Both the position numbers and the translations under genes were made by a program. A stretch of DNA of 42,392 nucleotides from Comamonadaceae bacterium (lineage in GTDB: Bacteria > Pseudomonadota > Gammaproteobacteria > Burkholderiales > Burkholderiaceae_C). The notes beneath the pieces are model-generated. The model made no database searches and was not told the origin of the DNA. It saw only the letters and a program-made list of their open reading frames with translations. The number at the start of each line of letters is the position of its first letter. The stretch's first letter is position 1. The stretch spans positions 1 through 42,392 of the forward strand of contig JAAFIY010000021.1 in the NCBI GenBank assembly GCA_013297985.1, in the 5' to 3' direction. This document shows positions 15,315-24,515 of this stretch, one piece after another.

Positions 15315-16310
15315 ATGGAAGACCAAGGTTTAACTGACGCCGCCATCCTGCTGATGTCGCTGGGCGAAGAAGAAGCGGCGGAAGTCTTCAAGCATCTGGC
15401 GCCCAAAGAGGTGCAAAAGCTGGGCGAAACCATTGCCCGCACCCGCGCCGTGACGCGCGAAAAAGCCGACCAGGTGGTGGCTAAGTTCATTGACCAAGCA
15501 GGTGCACAGAGCCTGCTGGTGAATGACACGAATGACTATGTGCGCTCGGTCCTCAAGCGCGCCTTGGGCGAAGATAAAGCGGGCTTGCTCATCGACCGCA
15601 TCTTGCAAGGCGGCGACACCTCGGGCATTGAAAGCCTGAAGTGGATGGACCCCTTGTCAGTAGCTGAACTGCTGCGTAACGAACACCCGCAGATCGTGGC
15701 CGCCATCCTGGTGCATTTGGATCACGACCAAGCCTCGGGCGTCATGAAGAACATGGTGGAACGCCAACGCAACGAAGTCATGCTGCGTGTGGCCACGCTA
15801 GAGGGCATTCAGCCCACGGCGCTGAAAGACCTCAACGAGGTGCTGTTTAAGGTGCTGGCAGGCGGCGACAAGATTCGCAAGACCTCGTTGGGCGGCGTGA
15901 AGACGGCGGCCGAAATCGTCAACCTGATGGGCACCGCAGTCGAAGGCACGGTGATCGAATACATCCGCCTGCACGACCCCGAGCTGGCGCAAAAGATCAT
16001 GGACAAGATGTTCGTGTTCGACGACGTGGGCAAGCTCGACGACAAGTCCATCCAGATGGTGCTCAAGGAAGTGCAGACCGATTCGCTGGTGGTGGCGCTC
16101 AAGGGCGCTGGCCCCGAACTGCGCGACAAGTTCTTGTCCAACATGTCCAGCCGTGCGGCCGAGGCGATGCGCGAAGACCTGGAAAGCCGTGGCCCCATGC
16201 GCTTGTCCGAAGTCGAGGCGCAGCAAAAGGAAATCTTGAAGGTGGTGCGTCGTCTGGCCGACGAAGGCCAGATCGTCCTGGGTGGCGGAGGCGAGGATGC
16301 CTTCGTCTAG
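15315..16310 (+). CDS. fliG: flagellar motor switch protein FliG
   Basis: The 331-residue rotor protein couples proton-motive force to torque. The N-terminal FliF-binding part begins GLTDAAILLMSLGEEEAAEVFKHL. The middle domain has EHPQIVAAILVHLD. The C-terminal torque domain carries the charged MFVFDDVGKLDDKSIQ and SNMSSRAAEAMREDLESRGP. Length and all three domains are complete. It sits 44 nt after fliF, and its 3' end overlaps fliH. Confidence 0.96.
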   Translation: MEDQGLTDAAILLMSLGEEEAAEVFKHLAPKEVQKLGETIARTRAVTREKADQVVAKFIDQAGAQSLLVNDTNDYVRSVLKRALGEDKAGLLIDRILQGGDTSGIESLKWMDPLSVAELLRNEHPQIVAAILVHLDHDQASGVMKNMVERQRNEVMLRVATLEGIQPTALKDLNEVLFKVLAGGDKIRKTSLGGVKTAAEIVNLMGTAVEGTVIEYIRLHDPELAQKIMDKMFVFDDVGKLDDKSIQMVLKEVQTDSLVVALKGAGPELRDKFLSNMSSRAAEAMREDLESRGPMRLSEVEAQQKEILKVVRRLADEGQIVLGGGGEDAFV

Positions 16311-17346
16311 GTCACCAGCCGATACCGACGACCTGTTTGCGCAAGCGGCTGCAGGCGCCGATTCACCCGCCGTGCCCGACACGGCAGACGCGGCCGAGGC
16401 CGACGACCCCGATGCATGGTTCGCTGCAGCGGCCGCTGAGCCATCCCCACAACCTGCGCCGGCCTCTGTGTCTGCGTCTGCCCGACTGGGCTCACAAGCC
16501 AAGCCGTTTGAGATGGCTCCCCTGCACGCCGCGGGCCGCGTGTTGACCCAGAAGCCAGAGCCTATCGTGGGTGAACTCGCGCTGGCCCTGCTCAGCAGCC
16601 AGCGCAGCGGCGGGGCCTATGCCCGCTTTGTGCCTGGAGAAGAAATCCAAGCCGCCGAGCCCTGGGCATTCAGTGCGGTCGATCCGCGTGAACGGGCGCG
16701 TGAACTCGCGGCGCTGGCTGAGCGCGATCGCGCTCAAATCGATGTCGAGCTTCAGCGCGAACTGCAACAGCAGCTGCAGCGCGAGCGTTTGAAAGCCCTG
16801 GACGAGGGCCATGCCCAAGGGACCGAAGCGGCGCGCCAAGAGGCTCAGCGCGCGCACCGTGCAGAGATCAAGACCGTGCACGAGCAACACCGACAAACGC
16901 TGGCCGACCTGGTGGCGCAATTCCAGTCGGCCATCGGCATGCAACGCGACGCTCAGGCCCAAGCGGTGCTGCAGCTGGCGTGCGACATCGCGCGCCAAGT
17001 GTTGCGGCGAGAGATTCAAACCGATGCCCAGTCCCTGATGCCGGTGATCCATGAGGTGTTGGCGCTAGTGGACGAAGACGCTCAACGCATCACCGTGCAC
17101 CTGCACCCGGATGACCTGGCCGCTGTACAGGCCGCTGCGCAGGCGGCCGCTTCGTCTGCGTTGATTACTTGGGTGCCTGACACCACGGTGGACGTTGGGG
17201 GCTGCCGGGTGCTGCATGCCGGCACCACGATTGACGCGACCCTGCCGACTCGGTGGCAGCGGGTCATTGCCAGCTTGGGCCTAGATGCGCAGTGGGACCC
17301 GGTACCGGGCGCTCGACCTGATAACTCGGCGGGTGGCGCCCCATGA
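16297..17346 (+). CDS. fliH: flagellar assembly protein FliH
   Basis: The 349-residue peripheral stalk protein binds and restrains the ATPase FliI. About 130 N-terminal residues are Ala/Pro/Asp-rich and poorly conserved. They are followed by a long Gln/Glu/Arg coiled coil (VELQRELQQQLQRERLKALDEG). The FliH C-terminal domain follows, with CDIARQVLRREIQTD and ITVHLHPDDLAAV. ATG 16297, 5 nt after GGAGG, overlaps fliG by 14 nt; GTG 16282 is an alternative start. The stop overlaps fliI (ATGA). It is longer than the E. coli protein because of the N-terminal extension. Confidence 0.9.
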   Translation: MPSSRSPADTDDLFAQAAAGADSPAVPDTADAAEADDPDAWFAAAAAEPSPQPAPASVSASARLGSQAKPFEMAPLHAAGRVLTQKPEPIVGELALALLSSQRSGGAYARFVPGEEIQAAEPWAFSAVDPRERARELAALAERDRAQIDVELQRELQQQLQRERLKALDEGHAQGTEAARQEAQRAHRAEIKTVHEQHRQTLADLVAQFQSAIGMQRDAQAQAVLQLACDIARQVLRREIQTDAQSLMPVIHEVLALVDEDAQRITVHLHPDDLAAVQAAAQAAASSALITWVPDTTVDVGGCRVLHAGTTIDATLPTRWQRVIASLGLDAQWDPVPGARPDNSAGGAP

Positions 17347-18776
17347 GCACCGCTGTCGAATTGGACTTGAAACCCGTGCGTTGGGACGCCTTTGGCGCGC
17401 ATTGCCGCGCCCGCGTGCGACAAGCGCAGCCGTTTGGCCTAGAGGGTCGACTGCAGCGTGTGTCGGGGCTGGTGTTGGAAGCCCGTGGCTTGAGCTTGCC
17501 GGTGGGTTCGCAGTGCTGGATTCAGGCCGATGATGGCCGCGAGGTGCTGGCCGAGGTAGTGGGGTTTTCAGGCGACCGGTGCTTTTTGATGCCGGCTGGC
17601 CCCATGCACGGACTGTCAAGTGGGGCCCGGGTGCGAGCCGCCCTGGCGCGCTTGCCGCAGCCGGGGCGAGCGACCTCAAGGGAAGATCCGGTGCCGGTTC
17701 AGATGGCGGTGTTGCAGTTGCCGTTTGGCGATGGTTTATTGGGCCGAGTGGTCGACGCCACAGGCGAGCCCTTGGACGGCCTGGGCGCGCTCAGCTCGGT
17801 GGCCCCACGCCCGCTGCAGTCCCAACCGATCAATGCCATGCAGCGCGCACCGGTTCGCCGCGCGTTAGACACCGGCGTGCGTGTCATCAATGGCTTGCTC
17901 ACGGTAGGGCGGGGTCAGCGCCTGGGCTTATTTGCGGGTTCGGGCGTGGGCAAAAGCGTGCTGCTAGGCATGATGGCCCGCCACACCGAAGCCGACATCA
18001 TCGTGGTGGGTTTGATTGGCGAGCGCGGCCGCGAGGTGCAGGAGTTCGTTCAGGACATCTTGGCCGCTGAAGACCGGCAGCGCACGGTGGTGGTGGCTGC
18101 GCCCGCTGACAGCTCACCGCTGCTGAGGCTGCAGGGTGCCTCTTATGCCACCGCAGTGGCCGAGCACTATCGCGACCAGGGGCAGCATGTGCTGTTGTTG
18201 ATGGATTCGCTGACTCGTTTCGCCATGGCGCAGCGCGAAATTGCGCTGGCGGTGGGCGAAGCGCCCGCCACCAAAGGGTATCCGCCGAGCTGCTTTGCCA
18301 AGCTGCCGACCCTGGTCGAACGCAGTGGCAACGGGCCGACAGGGGCTGGGTCCATCACTGCTTTTTATACCGTGCTCACTGAAGGCGACGATCAGCAAGA
18401 CCCAATTGCGGACGCGGCCCGCGCCATCTTGGACGGCCACATCGTGCTCAGCCGCAACTTGGCCGAAATGGGGCACTTTCCGGCGGTGGATGTGGGCCAG
18501 TCGGCATCGCGAGTGATGCACAACGTGGTGGACACCGAACACTGGGAGGCCGCACGGCGCTTCAAGGCCATGGTGGCGCGGTACGAAGCAGGCCGCGATC
18601 TCTTGCAAATTGGCGCTTACGTCAGCGGCTCTGATCCACAGATGGACGAAGCCATTCGGCTGCGCGATGTCGCCAATGTTTATCTTCGGCAGGGCATGGT
18701 GGAAGGCGCCAGCCTGGATGAAGCGCGCCATGCGCTCGGTCAGATCGTGCAGGCCATGGGTCAAAGCACCTTTTAA
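17343..18776 (+). CDS. fliI: flagellum-specific ATPase FliI
   Basis: The 477-residue F1-beta-like ATPase energises flagellar protein export. Walker A is AGSGVGKS (198-205), Walker B VLLLMDS (284-290), and GLIGERGREVQEF and APADSSPLLR are characteristic. The N-terminal 120 residues form the beta-barrel that contacts FliH. The start overlaps the fliH stop, implying matched synthesis of the two partners. Complete and ordinary for the family. Confidence 0.96.
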   Translation: MSTAVELDLKPVRWDAFGAHCRARVRQAQPFGLEGRLQRVSGLVLEARGLSLPVGSQCWIQADDGREVLAEVVGFSGDRCFLMPAGPMHGLSSGARVRAALARLPQPGRATSREDPVPVQMAVLQLPFGDGLLGRVVDATGEPLDGLGALSSVAPRPLQSQPINAMQRAPVRRALDTGVRVINGLLTVGRGQRLGLFAGSGVGKSVLLGMMARHTEADIIVVGLIGERGREVQEFVQDILAAEDRQRTVVVAAPADSSPLLRLQGASYATAVAEHYRDQGQHVLLLMDSLTRFAMAQREIALAVGEAPATKGYPPSCFAKLPTLVERSGNGPTGAGSITAFYTVLTEGDDQQDPIADAARAILDGHIVLSRNLAEMGHFPAVDVGQSASRVMHNVVDTEHWEAARRFKAMVARYEAGRDLLQIGAYVSGSDPQMDEAIRLRDVANVYLRQGMVEGASLDEARHALGQIVQAMGQSTF

Positions 18777-18784
18777 GGCACGCC

Positions 18785-19252
18785 ATGAAAACCCCGCTTC
18801 ACAGCTTGCAAGTGGCCGTCAAAGCCGCCCATGCCGCGCGCGACAACGCAGCACGGGCGCTACTGGCCAGTGCCGGCGCGGTGCAACAGGCGCAGGCACA
18901 GCTGAGCAGTCTGCGTGACTACGCCCAAGACACCGCTTCGCGTTTTGGGCCAGGCCAGCAGGCTGCGTCGATTGAGGTGTTGCGACATCGCGCCCAGTTT
19001 CTCGGGCGCTTGCACGACGCGATGGATGCGCAGACCCAGGCCGTCGGGCAGGCCCAGTCTGCCCAAGCGCGGGCCCATCAGCTGCTGGTGCACGCCGACG
19101 TGCGCTTGGCCAGCTATCAAGCCTTGCTGCGGCGCCGCCGCAACGAAGCGGCGCGTCTGAGCGCGCAAGCCGATCAGAAGGCACTGGATGAACGTGCTGC
19201 GCATGTCTACGCAGCCAGCCGCGAAGCCCTAGGACTAGAGGAACTGCCATGA
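18785..19252 (+). CDS. fliJ: flagellar export protein FliJ
   Basis: The 155-residue protein is almost wholly alpha-helical and is predicted to form a coiled-coil hairpin. It is Ala/Gln/Arg-rich, with TPLHSLQVAVKAAHAARDNAAR at the N-terminus and LRRRRNEAARLSAQADQKALDE near the C-terminus. FliJ inserts into the FliI hexamer and contacts the gate protein FlhA. It lies 8 nt after fliI, and its stop overlaps the fliK start (ATGA). Sequence alone is weak, but position is decisive. Confidence 0.87.
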   Translation: MKTPLHSLQVAVKAAHAARDNAARALLASAGAVQQAQAQLSSLRDYAQDTASRFGPGQQAASIEVLRHRAQFLGRLHDAMDAQTQAVGQAQSAQARAHQLLVHADVRLASYQALLRRRRNEAARLSAQADQKALDERAAHVYAASREALGLEELP

Positions 19253-20799
19253 ACCTTGAACAACCCCGCCCGACACCCGCTTCGACCCAGGTGCGCGCCA
19301 GCACGGGCAACCGAGGGGCTGCGGCCACAGGTGCAGCTTCTATCGCCAATGCCCATGGCAGCCAGGGCGCCAGCGGTCGCAACACTGCATTTGTCGATCT
19401 GCTGAACCTGCTGAGCGCTGAAGACGAGACGCTGCTGTCAGAAGAGGTTACCGATGCCGTGTCGTTGACTTCCAGCGTTAGCACTAATGCAGCCGATGTG
19501 GGCACCCTACCTGCAGCGGCTGATCTGCAAGCCACCCCGGCTGAACAGGCGGCGATGGCGGTAGCTTTGGCTGCTACGGCAGGGGTGGCCGCAGTTGGGG
19601 AGGGCGCTGAAGAAGGCACCCCTGTATTGGCTGCCGCCTCAACGAACGATACGGGGCAGGCGGCGAACTTGTCGAGCGCTCGCGCCACGGCCCAGGCGCT
19701 TTCTGATGCGCAGCGGCTCGCTGGCCTGCAGGCTGCTGTCCAATCGGCTGCTCCCAACCAGGCAGGCGCCACCGCCGCATCGGCCTCGGCAACACCCGCC
19801 CAAGCAGCGACGCCGAATGTACCCACGGCGGGAACCGGCGACCCGCTGGCTTTGATGCAGCGCCTTAAAGATGCAGGTCTGGCCGAACTGACTGGCGCTG
19901 GCGTGGCACAAACGGCTGGTCGTGCGGGGCGGGGAATCTCGTCGGTCTCATCGGCCAACCTGGCGGCCAGCCCAACGGCATCGGTGGCGGCGACAGGTAT
20001 CGCGCGAGGCGCCGATATGGCTGAGCGGCTGGTGAAGCTGCACAGCCAAAACGATATGGTGCAAGCAGTGGCTACCGCGTCCGCGGTGGCCAGCCCCGCC
20101 AGTTCTAATTTGGCGGTCGGTATCGGTGCGGCGGTGCTGACGGGGTCCGGCTGGGCGATGCCGGGGCTTGCGGCGATGGATGACTCGGTCAGCCGGGTCA
20201 GCGCCTCTGTGTTGGAAACAGGCGCCGTCTCTGCCGCCCCCGCAAGTGAATCCAAGTCTGGCACTGGGCAGTCGGGCAGTAGCGGCTCGGAAGCCGGGCA
20301 GGGGGTGGATTGGGGTGGCTGGTCTGCGCTTGACGCCACACCCGACCGCGAGCAACTGGCCAGCGCGGATTGGACGCAAACTCTGGCAGAGCAGCTGGAC
20401 AAATGGACGTCGCAATCGGCGCAAGACGCTGAATTGCGCATTGAGAGTTTTGGCGGCCAGCCTGTGGACATTGCCATCCAGATGCGCGACGGCGCCGCTT
20501 GGGTGGAGTTTCGCAGCGACAGCTCAGGTGCGCGCGAGGCCTTGGCGCAATCGACTGAACAACTCAGGCAGATGTTAGAGGCGCGCGGCGTGGCGCTGGG
20601 CCATATGTCGGTGGATAGTCAAACAGGACGTGGTGCCGGGCAGGACGGTCAAGGGAGCAGTCGTCGTGATGGGACGGCGCCACCGATCCAGCTAGCCGAT
20701 TCCCGTGCGGCAGATAACTGGCTGCCAAGTCAAGCACTGTTGCCCTCTGCACGCAGCGCCAACCGAGCGGGGCCCAGGTCTTTGGACGTATTTGCCTGA
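19249..20799 (+). CDS. fliK: flagellar hook-length control protein FliK
   Basis: The 516-residue molecular ruler ends hook growth and switches export specificity. The first 370 or so residues are low-complexity Ala/Ser/Thr/Gly, as expected for the ruler. The compact C-terminal Flg_hook domain includes ELRIESFGGQPVDIAIQMRDG and AWVEFRSDSSGAREAL, then LRQMLEARGVALGHMSVD. It is followed by a short tail rich in Gly/Gln/Arg. Translationally coupled to fliJ. A 552-codon open frame on the opposite strand is a composition artefact of the Ala-rich repeats. Confidence 0.88.
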   Translation: MNLEQPRPTPASTQVRASTGNRGAAATGAASIANAHGSQGASGRNTAFVDLLNLLSAEDETLLSEEVTDAVSLTSSVSTNAADVGTLPAAADLQATPAEQAAMAVALAATAGVAAVGEGAEEGTPVLAAASTNDTGQAANLSSARATAQALSDAQRLAGLQAAVQSAAPNQAGATAASASATPAQAATPNVPTAGTGDPLALMQRLKDAGLAELTGAGVAQTAGRAGRGISSVSSANLAASPTASVAATGIARGADMAERLVKLHSQNDMVQAVATASAVASPASSNLAVGIGAAVLTGSGWAMPGLAAMDDSVSRVSASVLETGAVSAAPASESKSGTGQSGSSGSEAGQGVDWGGWSALDATPDREQLASADWTQTLAEQLDKWTSQSAQDAELRIESFGGQPVDIAIQMRDGAAWVEFRSDSSGAREALAQSTEQLRQMLEARGVALGHMSVDSQTGRGAGQDGQGSSRRDGTAPPIQLADSRAADNWLPSQALLPSARSANRAGPRSLDVFA

Positions 20800-20950
20800 C
20801 CCCTGAGGGCACTTGATGTTGCGCAAAGGCGATAGAACGCGCCCCAATTCCGTCGTTTCAAGCGCCGTTGGCCGCCAATAATGGGTACCTAGCGGCATGA
20901 ACCGAGGGGTTGGAGATGGCACCAGCCCCCGCGCCAAATGAGGAATCACC

Positions 20951-21532
20951 GTGGCAACCGAAAAAGCGGCTGAAGGCGATGCGCCCAAACCCAAGAGCAA
21001 AAAACTGCTCTTCATCATCATCGGCCTGGTCTTGGTACTGGCCATTGGGGGTGGGGCTGCATTCATGCTCTTGGGCAAAAAGAAACACACGGCTGAAGGC
21101 GAAGAATCGGCTGCGGCAGAAGAGGTGCAAGCCGCGCCCAAGGGCCCACCCACCTTTTTGCCCATTGACACCATGGTGGTGAACTTGGCTGACCCAGGTG
21201 GCGATCGCTTCGCGCAGTTGGGCATCACCTTGGATGTCGTCGACACCAAAACCTCCGACACGCTCAAACTGCACATGCCCACCATTCGCAATGGCATCTT
21301 GATGGCGGCTTCTCGCCGCACCGCAGAAGAGCTGTTAAGTGCCGAAGGCAAAGCCCGTCTGGCTGAAGAAATTCAACGTGAAGCGCTCAAGCCGCTAGGC
21401 ATCAATATGCCCAAAGCAGGCAAGCCCAAACCCAAGGCGGGCGACGAAGAAGAAATGCAAGAAGAAGCGCCACGGCCGCGGCGCAACTACCCGGTGCGCG
21501 CCGTTCTTTTTTCCAACTTTATTGTTCAGTGA
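20951..21532 (+). CDS. fliL: flagellar basal body-associated protein FliL
   Basis: The 193-residue single-pass inner-membrane protein surrounds the stator. A short Lys-rich cytoplasmic start precedes one TM helix (LLFIIIGLVLVLAIGGGAAFM, about 19-40), then an acidic linker and the FliL domain (FLPIDTMVVNLADPGGDRFAQL, SRRTAEELLSAEGKARLAEE), ending NYPVRAVLFSNFIVQ. The start is GTG 20951, with AGGAA close upstream. The 151 nt separating it from fliK are the largest gap in the operon and could hold an internal promoter; I see no clear motif there. A Lys/Pro/Glu-rich insertion precedes the last 20 residues. Confidence 0.9.
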   Translation: MATEKAAEGDAPKPKSKKLLFIIIGLVLVLAIGGGAAFMLLGKKKHTAEGEESAAAEEVQAAPKGPPTFLPIDTMVVNLADPGGDRFAQLGITLDVVDTKTSDTLKLHMPTIRNGILMAASRRTAEELLSAEGKARLAEEIQREALKPLGINMPKAGKPKPKAGDEEEMQEEAPRPRRNYPVRAVLFSNFIVQ

Positions 21533-21562
21533 TGACCAAGCCGGACGCTCAAGAGGTGGACC

Positions 21563-22567
21563 ATGGGTGAGGCATTTCTATCCCAAGAAGAAGTTGACGC
21601 GCTCTTAGAAGGCGTCACCGGTGAAAGCCAAAAGCTCACCGAAGAAGTGGTTGAGGAAGGGGGTGTACGCCAGTACAACATCTCCAGCCAAGAGCGCATC
21701 GTGCGTGGGCGCATGCCCACCATGGAAATCGTCAACGAACGATTTGCGCGCAACTTTCGCATTGGCCTGTTTAACCTGATTCGCCGCAGCCCCGAAATCT
21801 CGGTGGGCACGGTGCAGGTGCATCGCTACAGCGCGTTCTTGCGCGAGTTGGCGGTGCCCACCAACTTCAACATCATGGCGATTCGGCCGCTGCGTGGCTC
21901 GGGTCTGGTGGTGTGCGACCCGACCATCGTCTTCGCGGTCATCGACACCTTGTTTGGCGGTATTGGCAAGTTCCAAACGCGCATTGAAGGTCGCGATTTT
22001 TCGGCTACCGAAATGCGCGTTATCAAGCGCTTGGCCGACGTCATCACCGAAGAGTACAAAAAGGCTTGGCGCGGCATCTACCCGATTGAGCTCGATTACC
22101 AGCGCTCTGAAATGCAGCCGCAGTTTGCCAACATTGCGACTCCGTCAGAAATCGTGGTGTCCACCGCGTTCGAGCTGGAAATTGGCGAGATTTCGGGCGC
22201 CATCCACATCTGCATGCCGTATGCGACGCTGGAGCCGATTCGGGATGTGCTGTACTCATCCACTCAGGGCGACAGCATTGAAGTGGACCGGCGCTGGGTG
22301 AAAGTGCTGTCGCAAGAAATCCAATCCGCCGAGGTCACGCTGGTGGCTGAACTGGCCAAGGCTGACGCCACTGTGGAACAACTGTTGGCCATGAAGCCGG
22401 GCGATTTCATTGAGCTAGACCGCCAACCGCGCATCAAGGCGACGATTGGCGGCGTGCCGGTGTTTGATTGCCAATACGGCACGCACAACAACAAGTACGC
22501 AATCCGCGTAGAAGAGCTGCTCCGCGCCAACGATGCGGGCTGGATGGGAGGCGACCATGGCCGCTGA
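21563..22567 (+). CDS. fliM: flagellar motor switch protein FliM
   Basis: The 334-residue C-ring protein receives the chemotaxis signal. The CheY-P binding peptide LSQEEVDALLEGV is at residues 6-18. The middle domain has NERFARNFRIGLFNLIRRSPEI, and LRGSGLVVCDPTIVFAVIDTLFGG contains the GGXG-type region. The C-terminal SpoA domain ends before the overlap with fliN. Intact and ordinary. Confidence 0.96.
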   Translation: MGEAFLSQEEVDALLEGVTGESQKLTEEVVEEGGVRQYNISSQERIVRGRMPTMEIVNERFARNFRIGLFNLIRRSPEISVGTVQVHRYSAFLRELAVPTNFNIMAIRPLRGSGLVVCDPTIVFAVIDTLFGGIGKFQTRIEGRDFSATEMRVIKRLADVITEEYKKAWRGIYPIELDYQRSEMQPQFANIATPSEIVVSTAFELEIGEISGAIHICMPYATLEPIRDVLYSSTQGDSIEVDRRWVKVLSQEIQSAEVTLVAELAKADATVEQLLAMKPGDFIELDRQPRIKATIGGVPVFDCQYGTHNNKYAIRVEELLRANDAGWMGGDHGR

Positions 22568-23027
22568 AGGCGACAAGCCAGAAGAAGAAGATCCGATGGC
22601 CGCTTGGGCCGAGGCCCTTGAAGAACAAAAGGTGGCCGAAGGCGGTGGTGCTGCGGCTGAAGAACAGGGCGGCCCCCTGTCCGGCTCACCCCAGGCGGGG
22701 GGATCGGGCGGCATGGGTGGCGGCTCTGTCCCGCTGCCCACCGGAGTGCCCGATGGCCTGAACAACGACATCAGCATGGTGCTGGACATCCCAGTTCAGT
22801 TGTCGGTTGAACTGGGCCGCACCAAGGTGCCCATCAAGTACATCTTGCAGTTGGCTCAAGGCTCAGTGGTTGAGCTTGACGCGCTGGCGGGCGAACCTAT
22901 GGATGTCTTGGTCAATGGCTACTTGATTGCCCAGGGCGAGGTGGTGGTGGTGAACGATAAGTTCGGTATCCGCCTGACAGACGTGGTCACGCCCTCGGAG
23001 CGTCTGCGCCGAGTGAGCCGCGGATGA
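22557..23027 (+). CDS. fliN: flagellar motor switch protein FliN
   Basis: The 156-residue C-ring protein. An acidic, Gly-rich N-terminal segment of about 70 residues precedes the SpoA domain: MVLDIPVQLSVELGRTKVPIK, LAQGSVVELDALAGEP, VLVNGYLIAQGEVVVVND, FGIRLTDVVTPSER. I chose ATG 22557, which has GGGAGG about 5 nt before and overlaps fliM by 11 nt; an in-frame ATG at 22533 is less well placed. Works with FliG and FliM in direction switching. Confidence 0.95.
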   Translation: MAAEGDKPEEEDPMAAWAEALEEQKVAEGGGAAAEEQGGPLSGSPQAGGSGGMGGGSVPLPTGVPDGLNNDISMVLDIPVQLSVELGRTKVPIKYILQLAQGSVVELDALAGEPMDVLVNGYLIAQGEVVVVNDKFGIRLTDVVTPSERLRRVSRG

Positions 23028-23040
23028 GGTTGGTGCGGTC

Positions 23041-23451
23041 ATGACAGACACCGCAGCCTCAGGCACGCTGTGGTCCACCATCACCTTGGTGGGAGTGTTT
23101 GTGGTGTTGCTGGCGCTGGTGCCAGCAGCGCTGCGCTGGGCCCAGCAGCGGGGCTTGGTGCGGCCCGGGGGCTCATTGGGCGACGGCAAGTTGGGCCCCT
23201 TGCAGGTGGTGCAAGCGCTGGCAGTGGGGCCGCAGCAACGCGTGGTCACAGTGGAGGTGGGCCCGCCCCAAGGGCGGGTGTGGCTGGTGTTGGGTGTGAC
23301 GGCTCACAGCGTCAATACGCTGCATGTGGTGCCGCAGCACGGCGCGATGCCGGCTCAACTCAGCGGTGCCGCGTCATTTACCGAAGCGTTGCGGCAACAA
23401 CAGGTCGCGCCCGATACGGCTGCCGTTGTCCCTCACGATGTCAAAGGCTGA
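23041..23451 (+). CDS. fliO: flagellar biosynthetic protein FliO
   Basis: The 136-residue membrane protein helps assemble the FliP export-gate ring. One TM helix lies near the N-terminus (TITLVGVFVVLLALVPAAL, about 13-31), followed by the cytoplasmic FliO domain (LGPLQVVQALAVGPQQRVVTVEVG, VWLVLGVTAHSVNTLHVV). It lies between fliN and fliP, as is usual. FliO is poorly conserved, so context matters. Confidence 0.88.
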   Translation: MTDTAASGTLWSTITLVGVFVVLLALVPAALRWAQQRGLVRPGGSLGDGKLGPLQVVQALAVGPQQRVVTVEVGPPQGRVWLVLGVTAHSVNTLHVVPQHGAMPAQLSGAASFTEALRQQQVAPDTAAVVPHDVKG

Positions 23452-23454
23452 GCA

Positions 23455-24201
23455 ATGAGGCGCCTGCGTGTTCTTGGGTGGTTGGCAGTCCTGGGGTTTT
23501 GCCCCTTGGCTTTGGCGCAATCGGGCGCGACTGCGCAAGGCTTGCCTTTGTTGATCGGTCAGGCAGGCTCCAATGTGAGCTATTCGGTGCCGATCCAGAC
23601 GCTGCTGTTTTTTACGGCGCTGTCTTTTTTGCCCGCCGTGTTGTTGATGATGACCAGCTTTACTCGGGTGGTGATCGTGCTGGCCCTATTGCGCCAAGCG
23701 CTAGGCACCCAAACTGCGCCGCCCAACCAGGTCATCATTGGTTTGGCCCTGTTTTTGACGCTGTTCATCATGGGGCCCACGCTCGACAAGGTGTATGCCG
23801 ACGCCTACCGGCCCTTCAGCACCAACCAGATCAGTTTTGAGCAAGCGCTGGAGCGCGGCGAAGGGCCCATGCGCGAATTCATGCTCAAGCAAACCCGCCA
23901 GGCTGATCTGCTGCTTTTCTCGCGCTTGGCGAAGGTTGAGCCCAATCCGCAAACCGTGCCCCTGCGGGTGTTGGTGCCCTCATTTGTCACCAGCGAACTG
24001 AAGTCGGCCTTTCAGATCGGCTTCATGATCTTCATACCGTTTTTGGTGATTGACATCGTGGTGGCCAGCGTGCTGATGTCCCTCGGCATGATGATGCTGT
24101 CACCAGTGCTTGTGGCCCTGCCTTTCAAGCTGATGTTGTTTGTGTTGGCAGACGGCTGGAACTTGCTCATGGGCTCATTGGCCGCGAGCTTTATCCAATG
24201 A
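23455..24201 (+). CDS. fliP: flagellar export gate protein FliP
   Basis: The 248-residue polytopic membrane protein of the export gate has a cleavable signal peptide ([21 protein letters not shown]). Conserved segments are [22 protein letters not shown], the membrane part near [25 protein letters not shown]-like [12 protein letters not shown], and [18 protein letters not shown] with [23 protein letters not shown]. It starts 3 nt after fliO and its stop overlaps fliQ (ATGA). Complete. Confidence 0.96.
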   Translation: MRRLRVLGWLAVLGFCPLALAQSGATAQGLPLLIGQAGSNVSYSVPIQTLLFFTALSFLPAVLLMMTSFTRVVIVLALLRQALGTQTAPPNQVIIGLALFLTLFIMGPTLDKVYADAYRPFSTNQISFEQALERGEGPMREFMLKQTRQADLLLFSRLAKVEPNPQTVPLRVLVPSFVTSELKSAFQIGFMIFIPFLVIDIVVASVLMSLGMMMLSPVLVALPFKLMLFVLADGWNLLMGSLAASFIQ

Positions 24202-24467
24202 CGCCGCAGTCGGTGTTGGGCATGGGGCAAGACGCACTGGTCTTGCTGCTCTTGGTGTCGGCGCCGGTTCTGGGCATTGTGTTGGTGGTGGGCTTGGTGG
24301 TCAGCATCGTGCAAGCCATCACCCAGATCCATGAAGCCACCCTGTCTTTTGTGCCCAAACTGATCGCCGCTGTGGCCGTGTTTGGGCTGGCTGGGCCGTG
24401 GATGCTGACGACGCTGGTGGACTACCTGCGGCGTATGCTCGAAGCCATTCCCAGCATCGTGCAATAG
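24198..24467 (+). CDS. fliQ: flagellar export gate protein FliQ
   Basis: The 89-residue, two-helix membrane protein that packs around the FliP/FliR pore. [20 protein letters not shown] begins the first helix, and [20 protein letters not shown] is the family hallmark loop and second helix. Overlaps fliP by 4 nt. Confidence 0.96.
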   Translation: MTPQSVLGMGQDALVLLLLVSAPVLGIVLVVGLVVSIVQAITQIHEATLSFVPKLIAAVAVFGLAGPWMLTTLVDYLRRMLEAIPSIVQ

Positions 24468-24515
24468 CCGTGCCGCCTTTGGCCTTGTCGGTTTAAACCG
24501 CGCGGCAACTGATTC

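Noticed and set aside
18819-20477. A 552-codon open frame on the minus strand opposite fliJ/fliK
   Set aside because: It lies antisense to two well-supported flagellar genes, has Ala/Ser/Pro low-complexity translation and arises from the Ala-rich codon pattern of fliK.
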